Origin: an uncultured Ruminococcus sp.
Lineage (GTDB): Bacteria > Bacillota > Clostridia > Oscillospirales > Ruminococcaceae
Direction: 5' to 3'
DNA length: 25,800 nt
Assembly: GCA_900539095.1 (NCBI GenBank)
Contig: UQAR01000025.1
Coordinates: 1-25,800, forward strand
The notes under the pieces: generated by a model
Told to the model about the DNA's origin: nothing
Database searches by the model: none
Seen by the model: only the letters and a program-made list of their open reading frames with translations
Translations under genes and position numbers: made by a program
Shown here: positions 1 to 7,241 of the stretch, in pieces
Position numbering within the stretch: the first letter of the stretch is position 1
How the letters are laid out: every line of letters starts with the position of its first letter

Positions 1-49
1 ATCTACACCGTCTAATTCGTCGGCAGCGTCAGATGTGTATAAGAGACAG
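1..49 (+). other. Illumina Nextera adapter (artefact)
   Basis: Not genomic. Bases 1-8 match the end of the P5 primer, 9-16 (cgtctaat) are an i5 index (S510 of the Nextera XT set, from memory), 17-30 are the Nextera read-1 primer site, and 31-49 are the 19-bp Tn5 mosaic end. Genomic sequence starts at about base 50. Confidence 0.98.
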
Positions 50-82
50 TATTATGATAAAAACAAGGTGGCAGAGTATAAA

Positions 83-105
83 AAGGGCGACCTTGGGTCG
101 CCCTT
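83..105 (-). terminator. Hairpin, probable terminator of the ABC exporter operon
   Basis: A perfect 10-bp stem (83-92 with 96-105) and a 3-nt loop. Read on the minus strand the stem runs into TTTTTATA, so it can end transcription coming from the ABC genes, whose stop codon is at 189-191. The U-tract is short, so it is a weak to moderate terminator. The stem sequence (gggcgacc) also resembles the dispersed palindromes of this window, so the element may be a repeat used as a terminator. Confidence 0.55.
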
Positions 106-164
106 ACAATTTTATAATGCTACATTGTAAAACGTAAATCAATTAATTTGTGCGGTAACAAGGT

Positions 165-188
165 GGGCGAACGCTGTTCGCCCCTACA
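165..188. repeat. Short dispersed palindrome
   Basis: A perfect 8-bp stem (165-172 with 176-183) and a GCT loop. It ends in the 14-mer tgttcgcccctaca (175-188), which is identical to the right end of the MITE-like element at 3877-3890. The 10-mer aacaaggtgg just before it (157-166) is also found at 62-71. No T-run follows on either strand, so it reads as a repeat rather than a terminator. Confidence 0.6.
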
Positions 189-1955
189 TCACGTCACTGC
201 GAACTGGGAGTTATAGAGGTCGGCATAGAAACCGTTCTTTGCCATAAGCTCGTCGTGACTTCCCTGCTCTACTATATGGCCTGAATCCATTACTATGATA
301 GTATCGGCATTCTTGATGGTAGAAAGTCTATGGGCGATTATAAAGCTTGTTCTGCCCTGCATCATCTTTTCAAAGGCACGCTGTACCAATATCTCGGTAC
401 GGGTATCTATGGAAGATGTTGCCTCATCGAGAATGAGCATTGGAGGCAGGGAGAGCATTACTCGTGCGATACAAAGGAGCTGTTTCTGTCCTGCGGAGAT
501 AGTGCTATAGCCGTCTGATATTACGGTATCATAGCCCTTTGGCAGACGCTTTATAAAGCTATGGCAATGGGCGGATTTTGCGGCGGCTATCATTTCTTCC
601 TCGGTGGCGTCAGGTTTGCCGTAGCAGAGGTTCTCTCTTATTGTGCCGGTCTTGAGCCATGTTTCCTGCAAGACCATGCCGTACATACTTCTCATGGAGG
701 AACGGGTACAATTCTTTACAGGCTTGCCGCTTATGCGTATCTCGCCGCTGTCGGTATCATAGAACCTCATAAGGAGGTTTATCATTGTGGTCTTGCCGCA
801 GCCTGTTGGGCCTACGATAGCAGTACGCTGTCCGCTCTTTACATGGAGGTTGAAGTTCTCGATAAGCTTGACATCAGGGACATAGCTGAAGGACACGTTG
901 TCAACGTCCACTGTGCCGTCAACGGAAGTGAGGACTGTAGCATCAGGGCTGTCAGGTATCTCCTCTGTCTCATCTATTACCTCAAAGACACGCTTTGCGG
1001 AGGCAAAAGCACTTTGCAGCTCGGTTATGACGCCTGATATTTCATTGAACGGTTTTGTATACTGGTTCGCATAGGTGAGGAAACAGCTAAGGTTTCCTAC
1101 TGTAAAGCCCACGCCTTTTATTACGGAGAGTGCTCCAACGATACCGACTGCCATATAGACGAGGTTGTTTACGAAACGTGTACAAGGGTTGGTGAGTGAG
1201 GAGAAGAATGTGGCGTTAAGTCCCACCTTCTGGAGTTTCAGGTTCACTTCTTCAAACTGCTCTTCTGCCTCTTCCTGATAGCCGAATGCTGTGACTACTT
1301 TCTGATTTCCTGTCATTTCCTCAACAAGGCTGGTCATATCGCCTCTTGCCACAGACTGCTGGTGGAAAAGTTTGAAGGTATTCTTGGCGATAAATCTCGC
1401 AACAAAAAGTGAGAGCGGCGTGAGGATAACAACGATAAGAGTTATTTTCACATTGATAGAGAGCATGAATCCAAGTGTTCCGAAAATTGTACATACGCCT
1501 GTGAAGAGCTGTGAAAAGCCCATGAGCAGACCGTCGGACACCTGTTCAAGGTCGGAGATTATACGGCTTATTATATCGCCGTGTGGGTGGGAGTCGATAT
1601 AGGAAAGGGGCAGCTTTTGGAGCTTTGCAAAGGCGTCATTTCGGATATCTCTTACCACGCAATAGGTTATCTTATTTGTGCAGAGGGACATGAGCCACTG
1701 GGCAATGCCTGTGACGGAGACTGTTACGCCGAGTTTGATGATGATATTTATGATGCCGTCAAAGTCTACAAGACCCTTGGCTATGATAAGGTCAACGGCG
1801 TTACCGACGAGGATAGGTGCATAAAGCGTGGTGGCAACGGTTATGACTGCAAAGGCCATAGACAGGACGAACAGCCACATATGAGGTTTTGCGTATCTGA
1901 GAAGAGGTCTGAGAGCGGAGGTATCAAGCTTATTTTTTGTACTTTGTTTAGCCAT
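189..1955 (-). CDS. ABC exporter half-transporter with catalytic Walker B Glu (TM288-like subunit)
   Basis: 588-aa fused membrane and ATPase protein of the type I (MsbA/LmrA-like) exporter class. An N-terminal six-helix membrane domain covers about residues 20-310. The nucleotide-binding domain has Walker A GPTGCGKTT (382-390), Walker B LILD plus catalytic E511, and H-loop H542. Its signature is ISAGQ (486-490) instead of LSGGQ. It is the second gene of a pair: its ATG overlaps the end of the upstream half-transporter by 8 bp, and an AGGAGG site lies 9 nt before the start. In heterodimeric exporters, the subunit with normal Walker B Glu and H-loop His carries the altered signature, and this protein fits that pattern. 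The substrate (drug, lipid or peptide) cannot be read from the sequence. Confidence 0.93.
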   Translation of the reverse strand: MAKQSTKNKLDTSALRPLLRYAKPHMWLFVLSMAFAVITVATTLYAPILVGNAVDLIIAKGLVDFDGIINIIIKLGVTVSVTGIAQWLMSLCTNKITYCVVRDIRNDAFAKLQKLPLSYIDSHPHGDIISRIISDLEQVSDGLLMGFSQLFTGVCTIFGTLGFMLSINVKITLIVVILTPLSLFVARFIAKNTFKLFHQQSVARGDMTSLVEEMTGNQKVVTAFGYQEEAEEQFEEVNLKLQKVGLNATFFSSLTNPCTRFVNNLVYMAVGIVGALSVIKGVGFTVGNLSCFLTYANQYTKPFNEISGVITELQSAFASAKRVFEVIDETEEIPDSPDATVLTSVDGTVDVDNVSFSYVPDVKLIENFNLHVKSGQRTAIVGPTGCGKTTMINLLMRFYDTDSGEIRISGKPVKNCTRSSMRSMYGMVLQETWLKTGTIRENLCYGKPDATEEEMIAAAKSAHCHSFIKRLPKGYDTVISDGYSTISAGQKQLLCIARVMLSLPPMLILDEATSSIDTRTEILVQRAFEKMMQGRTSFIIAHRLSTIKNADTIIVMDSGHIVEQGSHDELMAKNGFYADLYNSQFAVT

Positions 1956-3687
1956 TTGCCTGTGCCTCCTTTTCTGAAAGCTGTGAAAGGCATATTTCTT
2001 TATATACCTCGCAGCCGTTATAAAGCTCTGAATGAGTGCCGATACCTGCTATTTTGCCCTCGTCGAGGACGATTATCTTATCGGCGTTTTTGATAGATGA
2101 GATTCTCTGTGAAACTATGAAAACGGTCATGCCGCTTGTTTTTTCATGGATAGCTTTTCTGAGCCTTGCGTCTGTGGCAAGGTCGAGGGCGGAGGCTGAG
2201 TCGTCAAGAATGAGTATCTCAGGATTGCCCACCAACGCTCTTGCTATAGTCAGTCTTTGACGCTGACCGCCTGAGAGGTTTTTGCCCTCCTGCAAGATCA
2301 TTTCGTCAAGCTTATCAGGCTTTTTCTCTACAAAGTCTTTTGCCTGAGCGATATCAAGAGCGTTCCAGATATCCTCGTCGGTGGCGTTTTTATCACGCCA
2401 CTGCATATTGTGTCTTATAGTACCCTTAAAGAGGACGGCTTTCTGAGGGACGATGCCTATCATGCCTCTAAGCTGTGAGAATGGGTACTCCTTTACGTCA
2501 ACGCCGTCAACGAGGACTTCGCCCTGACGGACGTCATAGAACCTTGGGATAAGGTTGATAAGAGAGGTCTTGCCTGAACCTGTACCGCCGATTATACCGA
2601 TAGTTTCGCCTTTCATTGCCTTAAAGCTGATATCTGAAAGGGAGTCTGCCTCGGCGGAGGCATAGGAGAAGAAACAATTTCTGAACTCTACGCATGGGGC
2701 GTTATCGTCTGTTGTGACGGATTTATTATCCTTATCGGAAACGCTTGGCTCGACTGCGAAAACGTCATTTATTCTGATAGCAGACGCCTGCATTTTGGTG
2801 ATATTGGTAACGAGTATAGCCATAGCGAGGAGTGCCAAAAGTATCTGGTTCATATAGTTTATAAGGGCAATTACTTCACCCTGTAAGATAAAGCCTGTAT
2901 AAACCGTTTTGCCGCCGAACCATATGATAGCCATTATTGCAAAGTTTACGATAACATATGTGGCAGGGTTCATAAGGGCGGAAATTCTTCCTGCGATAAT
3001 CTGCTGACGTTTGAGCTCTTCGGTATTATCGGCGAACTCTTTTTCCTCGTCTTTCTGACGTGAAAAGGCTCTGATAACTCTTGCACCTGTGAGAGTTTCG
3101 CTTGTCATAAGGTTCGTTTTATCAAGCTTTTTTTGGATATTCTTATACTGTGGGATAGTGATGTGCATTATAAGATAGATGACATAAGCAAGGCATGGGG
3201 CGATTATCAGGAAGATAAGAGTTAGCTTTACTGATATGGAAAACGCCATTATGATAGAACCAAGCACTATAAAAGGAGAACGGAGGAAAAGACGGAGGAG
3301 AATATTCACGCCCTGCTGTGCGGTATTGATATCCGCTGTCATTCGTGTGACGAGGGTATGACTTCCAACGCTGTCTATCTCGGCATAGGACAGTGAATTG
3401 ATATGCTTGAAAAGGTCACGTCGGAGGGCTGTTCCAAAGCCTAGGGACGCTTTTGCGGCGAAATACTGTGCGGTCAGTGAACACGCAAGTCCGCAGAATG
3501 CAAGCAATATCAGCACACCGCCCATTTTATAGATGTAGGGCTTATCTTGATTTTTTATGCCCACGTCGATGATATTAGCCATAACAAGCGGCACTGCAAG
3601 CTCGAAACAAGCCTCGATAAGCTTGAACAGCGGTCCGATTATGCTTTCTTTTTTGTAGTTTTTCAGATACCTAAAAAGCTTTAGCAT
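1948..3687 (-). CDS. ABC exporter half-transporter with degenerate ATPase site (TM287-like subunit)
   Basis: 579-aa type I ABC exporter half, encoded first in a two-gene operon. The membrane domain covers about residues 15-305. The ATPase domain has Walker A GGTGSGKTS (367-375) and a canonical LSGGQ (471-475). The Walker B is ILILD followed by D496 where the catalytic Glu should be, and the switch His is replaced by Q527 (SQR). These two changes are characteristic of the degenerate half of heterodimeric exporters such as TM287/288, LmrCD and BmrCD. Start choice: the frame is open to an ATG at 3717, which has no ribosome site; the ATG at 3687 has GGGAG 9 nt upstream and gives the usual N-terminus, so I prefer it. 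Confidence 0.93.
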   Translation of the reverse strand: MLKLFRYLKNYKKESIIGPLFKLIEACFELAVPLVMANIIDVGIKNQDKPYIYKMGGVLILLAFCGLACSLTAQYFAAKASLGFGTALRRDLFKHINSLSYAEIDSVGSHTLVTRMTADINTAQQGVNILLRLFLRSPFIVLGSIIMAFSISVKLTLIFLIIAPCLAYVIYLIMHITIPQYKNIQKKLDKTNLMTSETLTGARVIRAFSRQKDEEKEFADNTEELKRQQIIAGRISALMNPATYVIVNFAIMAIIWFGGKTVYTGFILQGEVIALINYMNQILLALLAMAILVTNITKMQASAIRINDVFAVEPSVSDKDNKSVTTDDNAPCVEFRNCFFSYASAEADSLSDISFKAMKGETIGIIGGTGSGKTSLINLIPRFYDVRQGEVLVDGVDVKEYPFSQLRGMIGIVPQKAVLFKGTIRHNMQWRDKNATDEDIWNALDIAQAKDFVEKKPDKLDEMILQEGKNLSGGQRQRLTIARALVGNPEILILDDSASALDLATDARLRKAIHEKTSGMTVFIVSQRISSIKNADKIIVLDEGKIAGIGTHSELYNGCEVYKEICLSQLSEKEAQANG

Positions 3688-3749
3688 TTTTCTATTCTCC
3701 CAACTAAATAAAATCATACAAATTTTATTGTATCATATTTTTTTGTACA

Positions 3750-3778
3750 ATTATAGAGGAATAAGTTAATTCTTTAAA
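3750..3778 (-). promoter_or_regulatory. Candidate promoter of the ABC exporter operon
   Basis: On the minus strand, a perfect TATAAT (3750-3755) lies 17 bp after TTTAAA (3773-3778), a 4-of-6 match to the -35 consensus. It is correctly placed about 60 bp before the start at 3687. The region is AT-rich, so a chance match is possible. Confidence 0.45.
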
Positions 3779-3792
3779 AAAGTGGAGGATAA

Positions 3793-3890
3793 TGTAGGGG
3801 CGAACAGTTCTCCCATCTTTTTACGCCGGCATGGTTTGTGATAATCCAAGCCTCGCACCTCCGAGCGGGCAAACAATGTTCGCCCCTACA
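3793..3890. repeat. MITE-like element with 14-bp terminal inverted repeats
   Basis: A 98-bp stretch bounded by perfect 14-bp inverted repeats, tgtaggggcgaaca (3793-3806) and its complement (3877-3890). It has no coding capacity. The same end sequence occurs at 175-188, and related palindromes lie near 11733-11760 and 13368-13395. It sits between two divergently transcribed units. It could be a non-autonomous transposon remnant or a dispersed palindromic repeat of the genus; no target-site duplication is obvious. Confidence 0.55.
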
Positions 3891-3900
3891 ATAAATAATC

Positions 3901-3948
3901 ATCGCCGCAGGCGATACCTTCATTCCTCACTCCTCATTCCTCACTTCT
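3901..3948. repeat. Small hairpin plus tandem ATTCCTCACT-type simple repeat
   Basis: 3901-3915 is a perfect 6-bp stem with a 3-nt loop (atcgccgcaggcgat). It is followed by a degenerate tandem of ATTCCTCACT/CCTCATTCCT units at 3921-3948. This is non-coding and lies directly upstream of the tyrS promoter. Similar CTCATTCCTCA tracts are common intergenic simple repeats in bacteria; no function is evident. Confidence 0.5.
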
Positions 3949-3959
3949 AAAAAAGGGGG

Positions 3960-3988
3960 TTGACAAAAGGGTGAAAGTGTGCTATAGT
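3960..3988 (+). promoter_or_regulatory. tyrS promoter
   Basis: A consensus -35 TTGACA (3960-3965), a 17-bp spacer and -10 TATAGT (3983-3988). Transcription should start near 3995, at the 5' edge of the T-box leader. Confidence 0.85.
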
Positions 3989-3994
3989 CATATC

Positions 3995-4265
3995 AATAGG
4001 TTTAAATGCCGTGACGGAAAGAAGTAACCTTTTGAGAAATTTCAGAGAGCTTTCGGGTGGTGAGAGAAAGCATTTCGAGGAAGTGTGAATACGTTCCTGA
4101 GCTGTCCGCCGAGAAAGCTTTTGCGTAAGGCGGAACGTTTTGCACACGTTACAGTGCTATGGTTTCGCTTTTTGCTGAACCTGTAAGGTCGGGATATTCC
4201 CGATAAACTGAGGTGGTACCACGATGATTCGTCCTCTGACAGATATTCTGTCGGAGGATTTTTTA
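3995..4265 (+). promoter_or_regulatory. T-box riboswitch leader, tyrosine specific
   Basis: An untranslated leader that senses uncharged tRNA-Tyr and controls tyrS by transcription antitermination. The T-box sequence AGGTGGTACCACG is at 4211-4223 and is followed by the terminator. Stem I covers about 4015-4145, with the AGAG/GGTGGTGAGAG-type distal region near 4050-4075. The specifier is read as TAC, a Tyr codon, at 4090-4092 in the context GTGAATACG. The codon identity agrees with the downstream gene. A 66-aa antisense open frame here is a by-product of the structured RNA. Confidence 0.92.
4232..4264 (+). terminator. T-box intrinsic terminator
   Basis: A 12-bp stem (4232-4243 with 4247-4258, one G-T pair), a 3-nt loop and a T6 run. 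It overlaps the T-box antiterminator region, so binding of uncharged tRNA would prevent it from forming. Confidence 0.88.
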
Positions 4266-4301
4266 TTTATGTACCGCAAAAATAATACGGAGGTATGAAA
4301 A

Positions 4302-5519
4302 ATGACAGTATTTGAAGAACTGAAAAGAAGAGGTCTTCTCGCTCAGCTTACTGACGAGGAGGAGATAAAGGAGCTTATCAACACCGGTAAGGCTACTTTC
4401 TACATTGGTTTTGACCCGACTGCTGACTCGCTGCACGTTGGTCACTTTATGGCACTTTGCCTTATGAAAAGACTTCAGATGGCAGGCAACAAGCCTATCG
4501 TTCTTATAGGCGGCGGTACAGCTATGATAGGCGACCCGTCAGGCAAGACAGATATGAGAAAAATGATGACTAAGGAAACTATAAACCACAATGTTGAGTG
4601 TTTCAAAAAGCAGATGTCACATTTTATCGATTTTTCTGACGACAAGGCTATCATAGTAAATAACGGCGACTGGCTGCTTGACCTTAACTATGTTGACGTT
4701 CTTCGTGATGTTGGTGCTTGTTTCTCTGTAAACAAGATGCTCACATTCGAGTGCTACAAGCAGAGAATGGAGAGAGGACTGACTTTTCTTGAGTTCAACT
4801 ACATGATAATGCAGTCTTACGACTTCTACAGACTTTTCCAGGATTACGGCTGCAATATGCAGTTCGGTGGTGACGACCAGTGGGCTAATATGCTGGGCGG
4901 TACTGAGCTTATCAGAAAGAAACTTGGCAAGGACGCTTACGCCATGACTATCACTCTCCTGCTCAACTCTGAGGGCAAGAAGATGGGCAAGACTGAAAAG
5001 GGTGCGGTATGGCTCGACCCTGAAAAGACTTCTCCATACGAGTTCTATCAGTACTGGAGAAACGTTGGCGACGCTGACGTTATCAAGTGCCTGAAGATGC
5101 TCACATTCGTTCCTATCGAGGAGATAGAGGAAATGGAGAAACACATGGAGGGTGCTGAATACAACAAGGCTAAGGAGCTTTTGGCTTACGAGCTTACAAA
5201 GCTTGTTCACGGCAAAGAAGAGGCTGACAAGGCTGACGCTGCGGCAAAGGCTATTTTTGCAGGCGGCGGAAACAGTGATGATATGCCTAGCACGACTATT
5301 GCTGCGGCTGACCTTACTGACGGCAAGATAGGTATTCTTACACTTCTCGTTAAGTGCGGTCTTTGTCCTTCAAACGGTGAGGCAAGACGTCTTGTTACTC
5401 AGAACGGTATTGCAGTGAATGGCGAGAAGTTCACTGACCCTAAGGGTCTTGTTGATCTTTCTGAGCCTGTTGTTATCAAGAAGGGTAAGAAGGTTTTCCA
5501 CAAGGCTATTGCGGAATAA
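4302..5519 (+). CDS. tyrS: Tyrosyl-tRNA synthetase
   Basis: 405-aa class I aminoacyl-tRNA synthetase that charges tRNA-Tyr in the cytosol. The Rossmann catalytic domain has the HIGH-type motif HVGH (45-48) after FDPTADSL, the Tyr-binding region QSYDFYRL (171-178) and DDQW (191-194), and a KMSKS-type loop KMGKT (227-231). A C-terminal S4 RNA-binding domain covers about 340-400 (LCPSNGEARRLVTQNGIAVNG). Length is normal for bacterial TyrRS. The ATG is 8 nt after CGGAGG. The gene stands alone behind a tyrosine T-box, with its own promoter and terminator, so its level should rise when tyrosine is scarce. Confidence 0.98.
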   Translation: MTVFEELKRRGLLAQLTDEEEIKELINTGKATFYIGFDPTADSLHVGHFMALCLMKRLQMAGNKPIVLIGGGTAMIGDPSGKTDMRKMMTKETINHNVECFKKQMSHFIDFSDDKAIIVNNGDWLLDLNYVDVLRDVGACFSVNKMLTFECYKQRMERGLTFLEFNYMIMQSYDFYRLFQDYGCNMQFGGDDQWANMLGGTELIRKKLGKDAYAMTITLLLNSEGKKMGKTEKGAVWLDPEKTSPYEFYQYWRNVGDADVIKCLKMLTFVPIEEIEEMEKHMEGAEYNKAKELLAYELTKLVHGKEEADKADAAAKAIFAGGGNSDDMPSTTIAAADLTDGKIGILTLLVKCGLCPSNGEARRLVTQNGIAVNGEKFTDPKGLVDLSEPVVIKKGKKVFHKAIAE

Positions 5520-5539
5520 TATAGTACAAAATAATTTCC

Positions 5540-5569
5540 ACGGGTGGACAGAAGTTCACCCGTTTTTTT
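5540..5569 (+). terminator. tyrS terminator
   Basis: A 10-bp stem (5540-5549 with 5554-5563, one G-T pair), loop AGAA and T7. It lies 20 bp after the tyrS stop codon. Confidence 0.9.
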
Positions 5570-5720
5570 GTATATAAATATAAGGCTTTTTGCAATATTC
5601 ATAAACATTCACACAAAATACATATAAGGTTTAGCTATATTTAAAGTTATTCATATATACTTTTAATCAAAGGAAAGTTTACAAAGAGCATATGAAAATA
5701 TTACGAAAAGAGGCGTGGTA

Positions 5721-6449
5721 ATGAACGGCAGTCAGGAAGTGTTCAGACGTATCGAGAAAAAATATATCGTTGACGAACCGACTTATGAAAAGCTTATGAA
5801 AAAGCTTGAGGGACATTTCGTCAGGGACAAATACTACAAGAGCACTATTTGCAACATTTATTATGACACACCAAGTTATCAGCTTGTGAGAAACTCTATT
5901 GAAAAGCCGGTATACAAAGAAAAGCTGAGGGTGAGGAGCTACGGCGTTCCTGACGAGGACAGCATGGTTTTTGTGGAGCTGAAAAAGAAATACAAGGGCG
6001 TGGTCTACAAGAGGCGTATCGAGATGACCCTTGCACAGACTCGTGATTTCTTTGCAGGCAAAGAGGTACCTCATGATAATCCGCAGATAGAGAACGAGCT
6101 GAAATATTTTCTCAAATTCTATGAGGGCATTGCTCCTGCAATGTATCTTAGCTATGACAGGCTTGCTTACTGCGGTGCGGAAGATCCGTCGCTTAGGCTG
6201 ACTTTCGACTCACACATCATTTACCGTGAGGAGCAAAAGGAGCTTGACAAGGGCATTTGGGGCAAGGAACTGCTGAGTGCAGGCACTAGGGTAATGGAAA
6301 TAAAGATACCGAACGCTATGCCTCTTTGGTTATCGGCTATACTTGATGAACTGGAAATATATCCTGCGTCATTCTCAAAATACGGAACTGCATATCTTAA
6401 TGAGCTTTCTGAAAAAATACATAAAGGTAAGGTGATAAGCTGTGCTTAA
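5721..6449 (+). CDS. VTC-domain (polyphosphate-polymerase-like) protein
   Basis: 242-aa cytosolic protein of the VTC domain family (triphosphate tunnel fold), related to the catalytic core of yeast Vtc4, which makes polyphosphate from ATP. Basic and acidic tunnel-type residues are visible: RIEKKY (10-15), YYDT (47-50), KLRVR (68-72), VELKKKYKGVVYKRR (85-99), an Arg in LRLTF (159-163), and MEIKIP (192-197). It overlaps the following DUF4956 gene by 8 bp, which indicates coupled translation. The ATG at 5721 is 7 nt from GAGG; a GTG at 5715 is too close to that site. No clear promoter is visible in the AT-rich 150 bp upstream. Polyphosphate synthesis is inferred from the family; bacterial VTC proteins with DUF4956 partners are mostly uncharacterised. 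Confidence 0.85.
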   Translation: MNGSQEVFRRIEKKYIVDEPTYEKLMKKLEGHFVRDKYYKSTICNIYYDTPSYQLVRNSIEKPVYKEKLRVRSYGVPDEDSMVFVELKKKYKGVVYKRRIEMTLAQTRDFFAGKEVPHDNPQIENELKYFLKFYEGIAPAMYLSYDRLAYCGAEDPSLRLTFDSHIIYREEQKELDKGIWGKELLSAGTRVMEIKIPNAMPLWLSAILDELEIYPASFSKYGTAYLNELSEKIHKGKVISCA

Positions 6450-7143
6450 TTCTTCTATTCTTGCAGCGACTACTGTGACCACCACGGAAACAACGGTGGC
6501 AACGATAACCACAAACGAGTTTATATTCTGCACTGCGGCGTCTTTGGTGCTTGGTCTGATGATCGCATTTGCATTCAACTTCAAGCAGAAAAAGACAAAG
6601 AGCTTTATGATGACGCTTGCTTTGCTGCCTGTGATAGTGCAAGTAGTGATAATGCTGGTAAACGGAAACATCGGCACGGGCGTGGCTGTTATGGGTGCGT
6701 TCAGTTTGGTAAGGTTCCGTTCTGTACCGGGAAGTGCAATGGACATTTGTGCTATATTCCTTTCAATGGCTGTCGGTCTTGCGACGGGCACGAACCACCT
6801 TGCGTTGGCTCTTATGCTGGCGGTGAGTGTGAGCCTGCTGAACATTGTTTACACGCTTTTGCCTATTGGCAAGAAGTCGGGTCACAAGGATCTGAATATC
6901 ACTATCCCTGAGAGCCTTGATTACACGGAGGTCTTTGACGATATTTTTGAAAAATATCTTTCAGACTGCGAGCTTATCTCGGTAAAGACCACAAACATGG
7001 GAAGTCTTTTCAAGCTGAAATACCGCATTGAGCTCAAAGGCGGTGCTAACGAAAAGCAGCTTATTGACGAGCTTAGATGCAGGAACGGCAATCTTGAGAT
7101 AATGTGTGCAAGGTCTGCTGACATTGAGGAACAGGTGTTCTGA
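6442..7143 (+). CDS. DUF4956 integral membrane protein
   Basis: 233-aa membrane protein of the DUF4956 family (function unknown). Hydrophobic segments lie at about 27-47, 54-73, 100-115 and 120-141. The conserved stretch GNIGTGVAVMGAFSLVRFRSVPGS falls at about 75-98, and a soluble C-terminal domain follows from about 150 to 233. It starts with GTG, 8 nt after AAGGTG, inside the end of the VTC gene (8-bp overlap). The pairing of a VTC-domain gene with DUF4956 recurs in many Firmicutes and Actinobacteria, so it is likely the membrane partner of the VTC protein, perhaps for anchoring or export of its product. That role is inference. Confidence 0.85.
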   Translation: MLNSSILAATTVTTTETTVATITTNEFIFCTAASLVLGLMIAFAFNFKQKKTKSFMMTLALLPVIVQVVIMLVNGNIGTGVAVMGAFSLVRFRSVPGSAMDICAIFLSMAVGLATGTNHLALALMLAVSVSLLNIVYTLLPIGKKSGHKDLNITIPESLDYTEVFDDIFEKYLSDCELISVKTTNMGSLFKLKYRIELKGGANEKQLIDELRCRNGNLEIMCARSADIEEQVF

Positions 7144-7172
7144 TAAAATTACACAGATCATTATAAGCAAAA

Positions 7173-7207
7173 CCGCACAAGGCTAAAGCGGTCTTGTGCG
7201 GATTTTT
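7173..7207 (+). terminator. Terminator between DUF4956 and the lipoprotein gene
   Basis: An 11-bp stem (7173-7183 with 7191-7201, one G-T pair), a 7-nt loop and T6. It lies 30 bp after the DUF4956 stop and 35 bp before the lipoprotein ATG, so lipoprotein expression would depend on read-through or on a promoter within this short gap, where I see none. Confidence 0.85.
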
Positions 7208-7241
7208 TCAACCTTTTTTACTATACAAGGGGGTATTTTTC

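Noticed and set aside
3947..4147. 66-aa minus-strand open frame between the ABC operon and tyrS
   Set aside because: Overlaps the T-box leader and its promoter; no ribosome site and no protein features.
4617..5210. 197-aa minus-strand open frame opposite tyrS
   Set aside because: Lies wholly within a certain tyrS gene and has no recognisable features.
5570..5720. Possible promoter for the VTC operon in AT-rich sequence
   Set aside because: Several weak -10-like sites are present, but none has a -35 at a suitable spacing, so I do not call one.
7194..7241. Upstream extension of the lipoprotein to a TTG at 7194
   Set aside because: It would begin inside a terminator stem and would add residues before a complete signal peptide; the ATG at 7242 has a good ribosome site.
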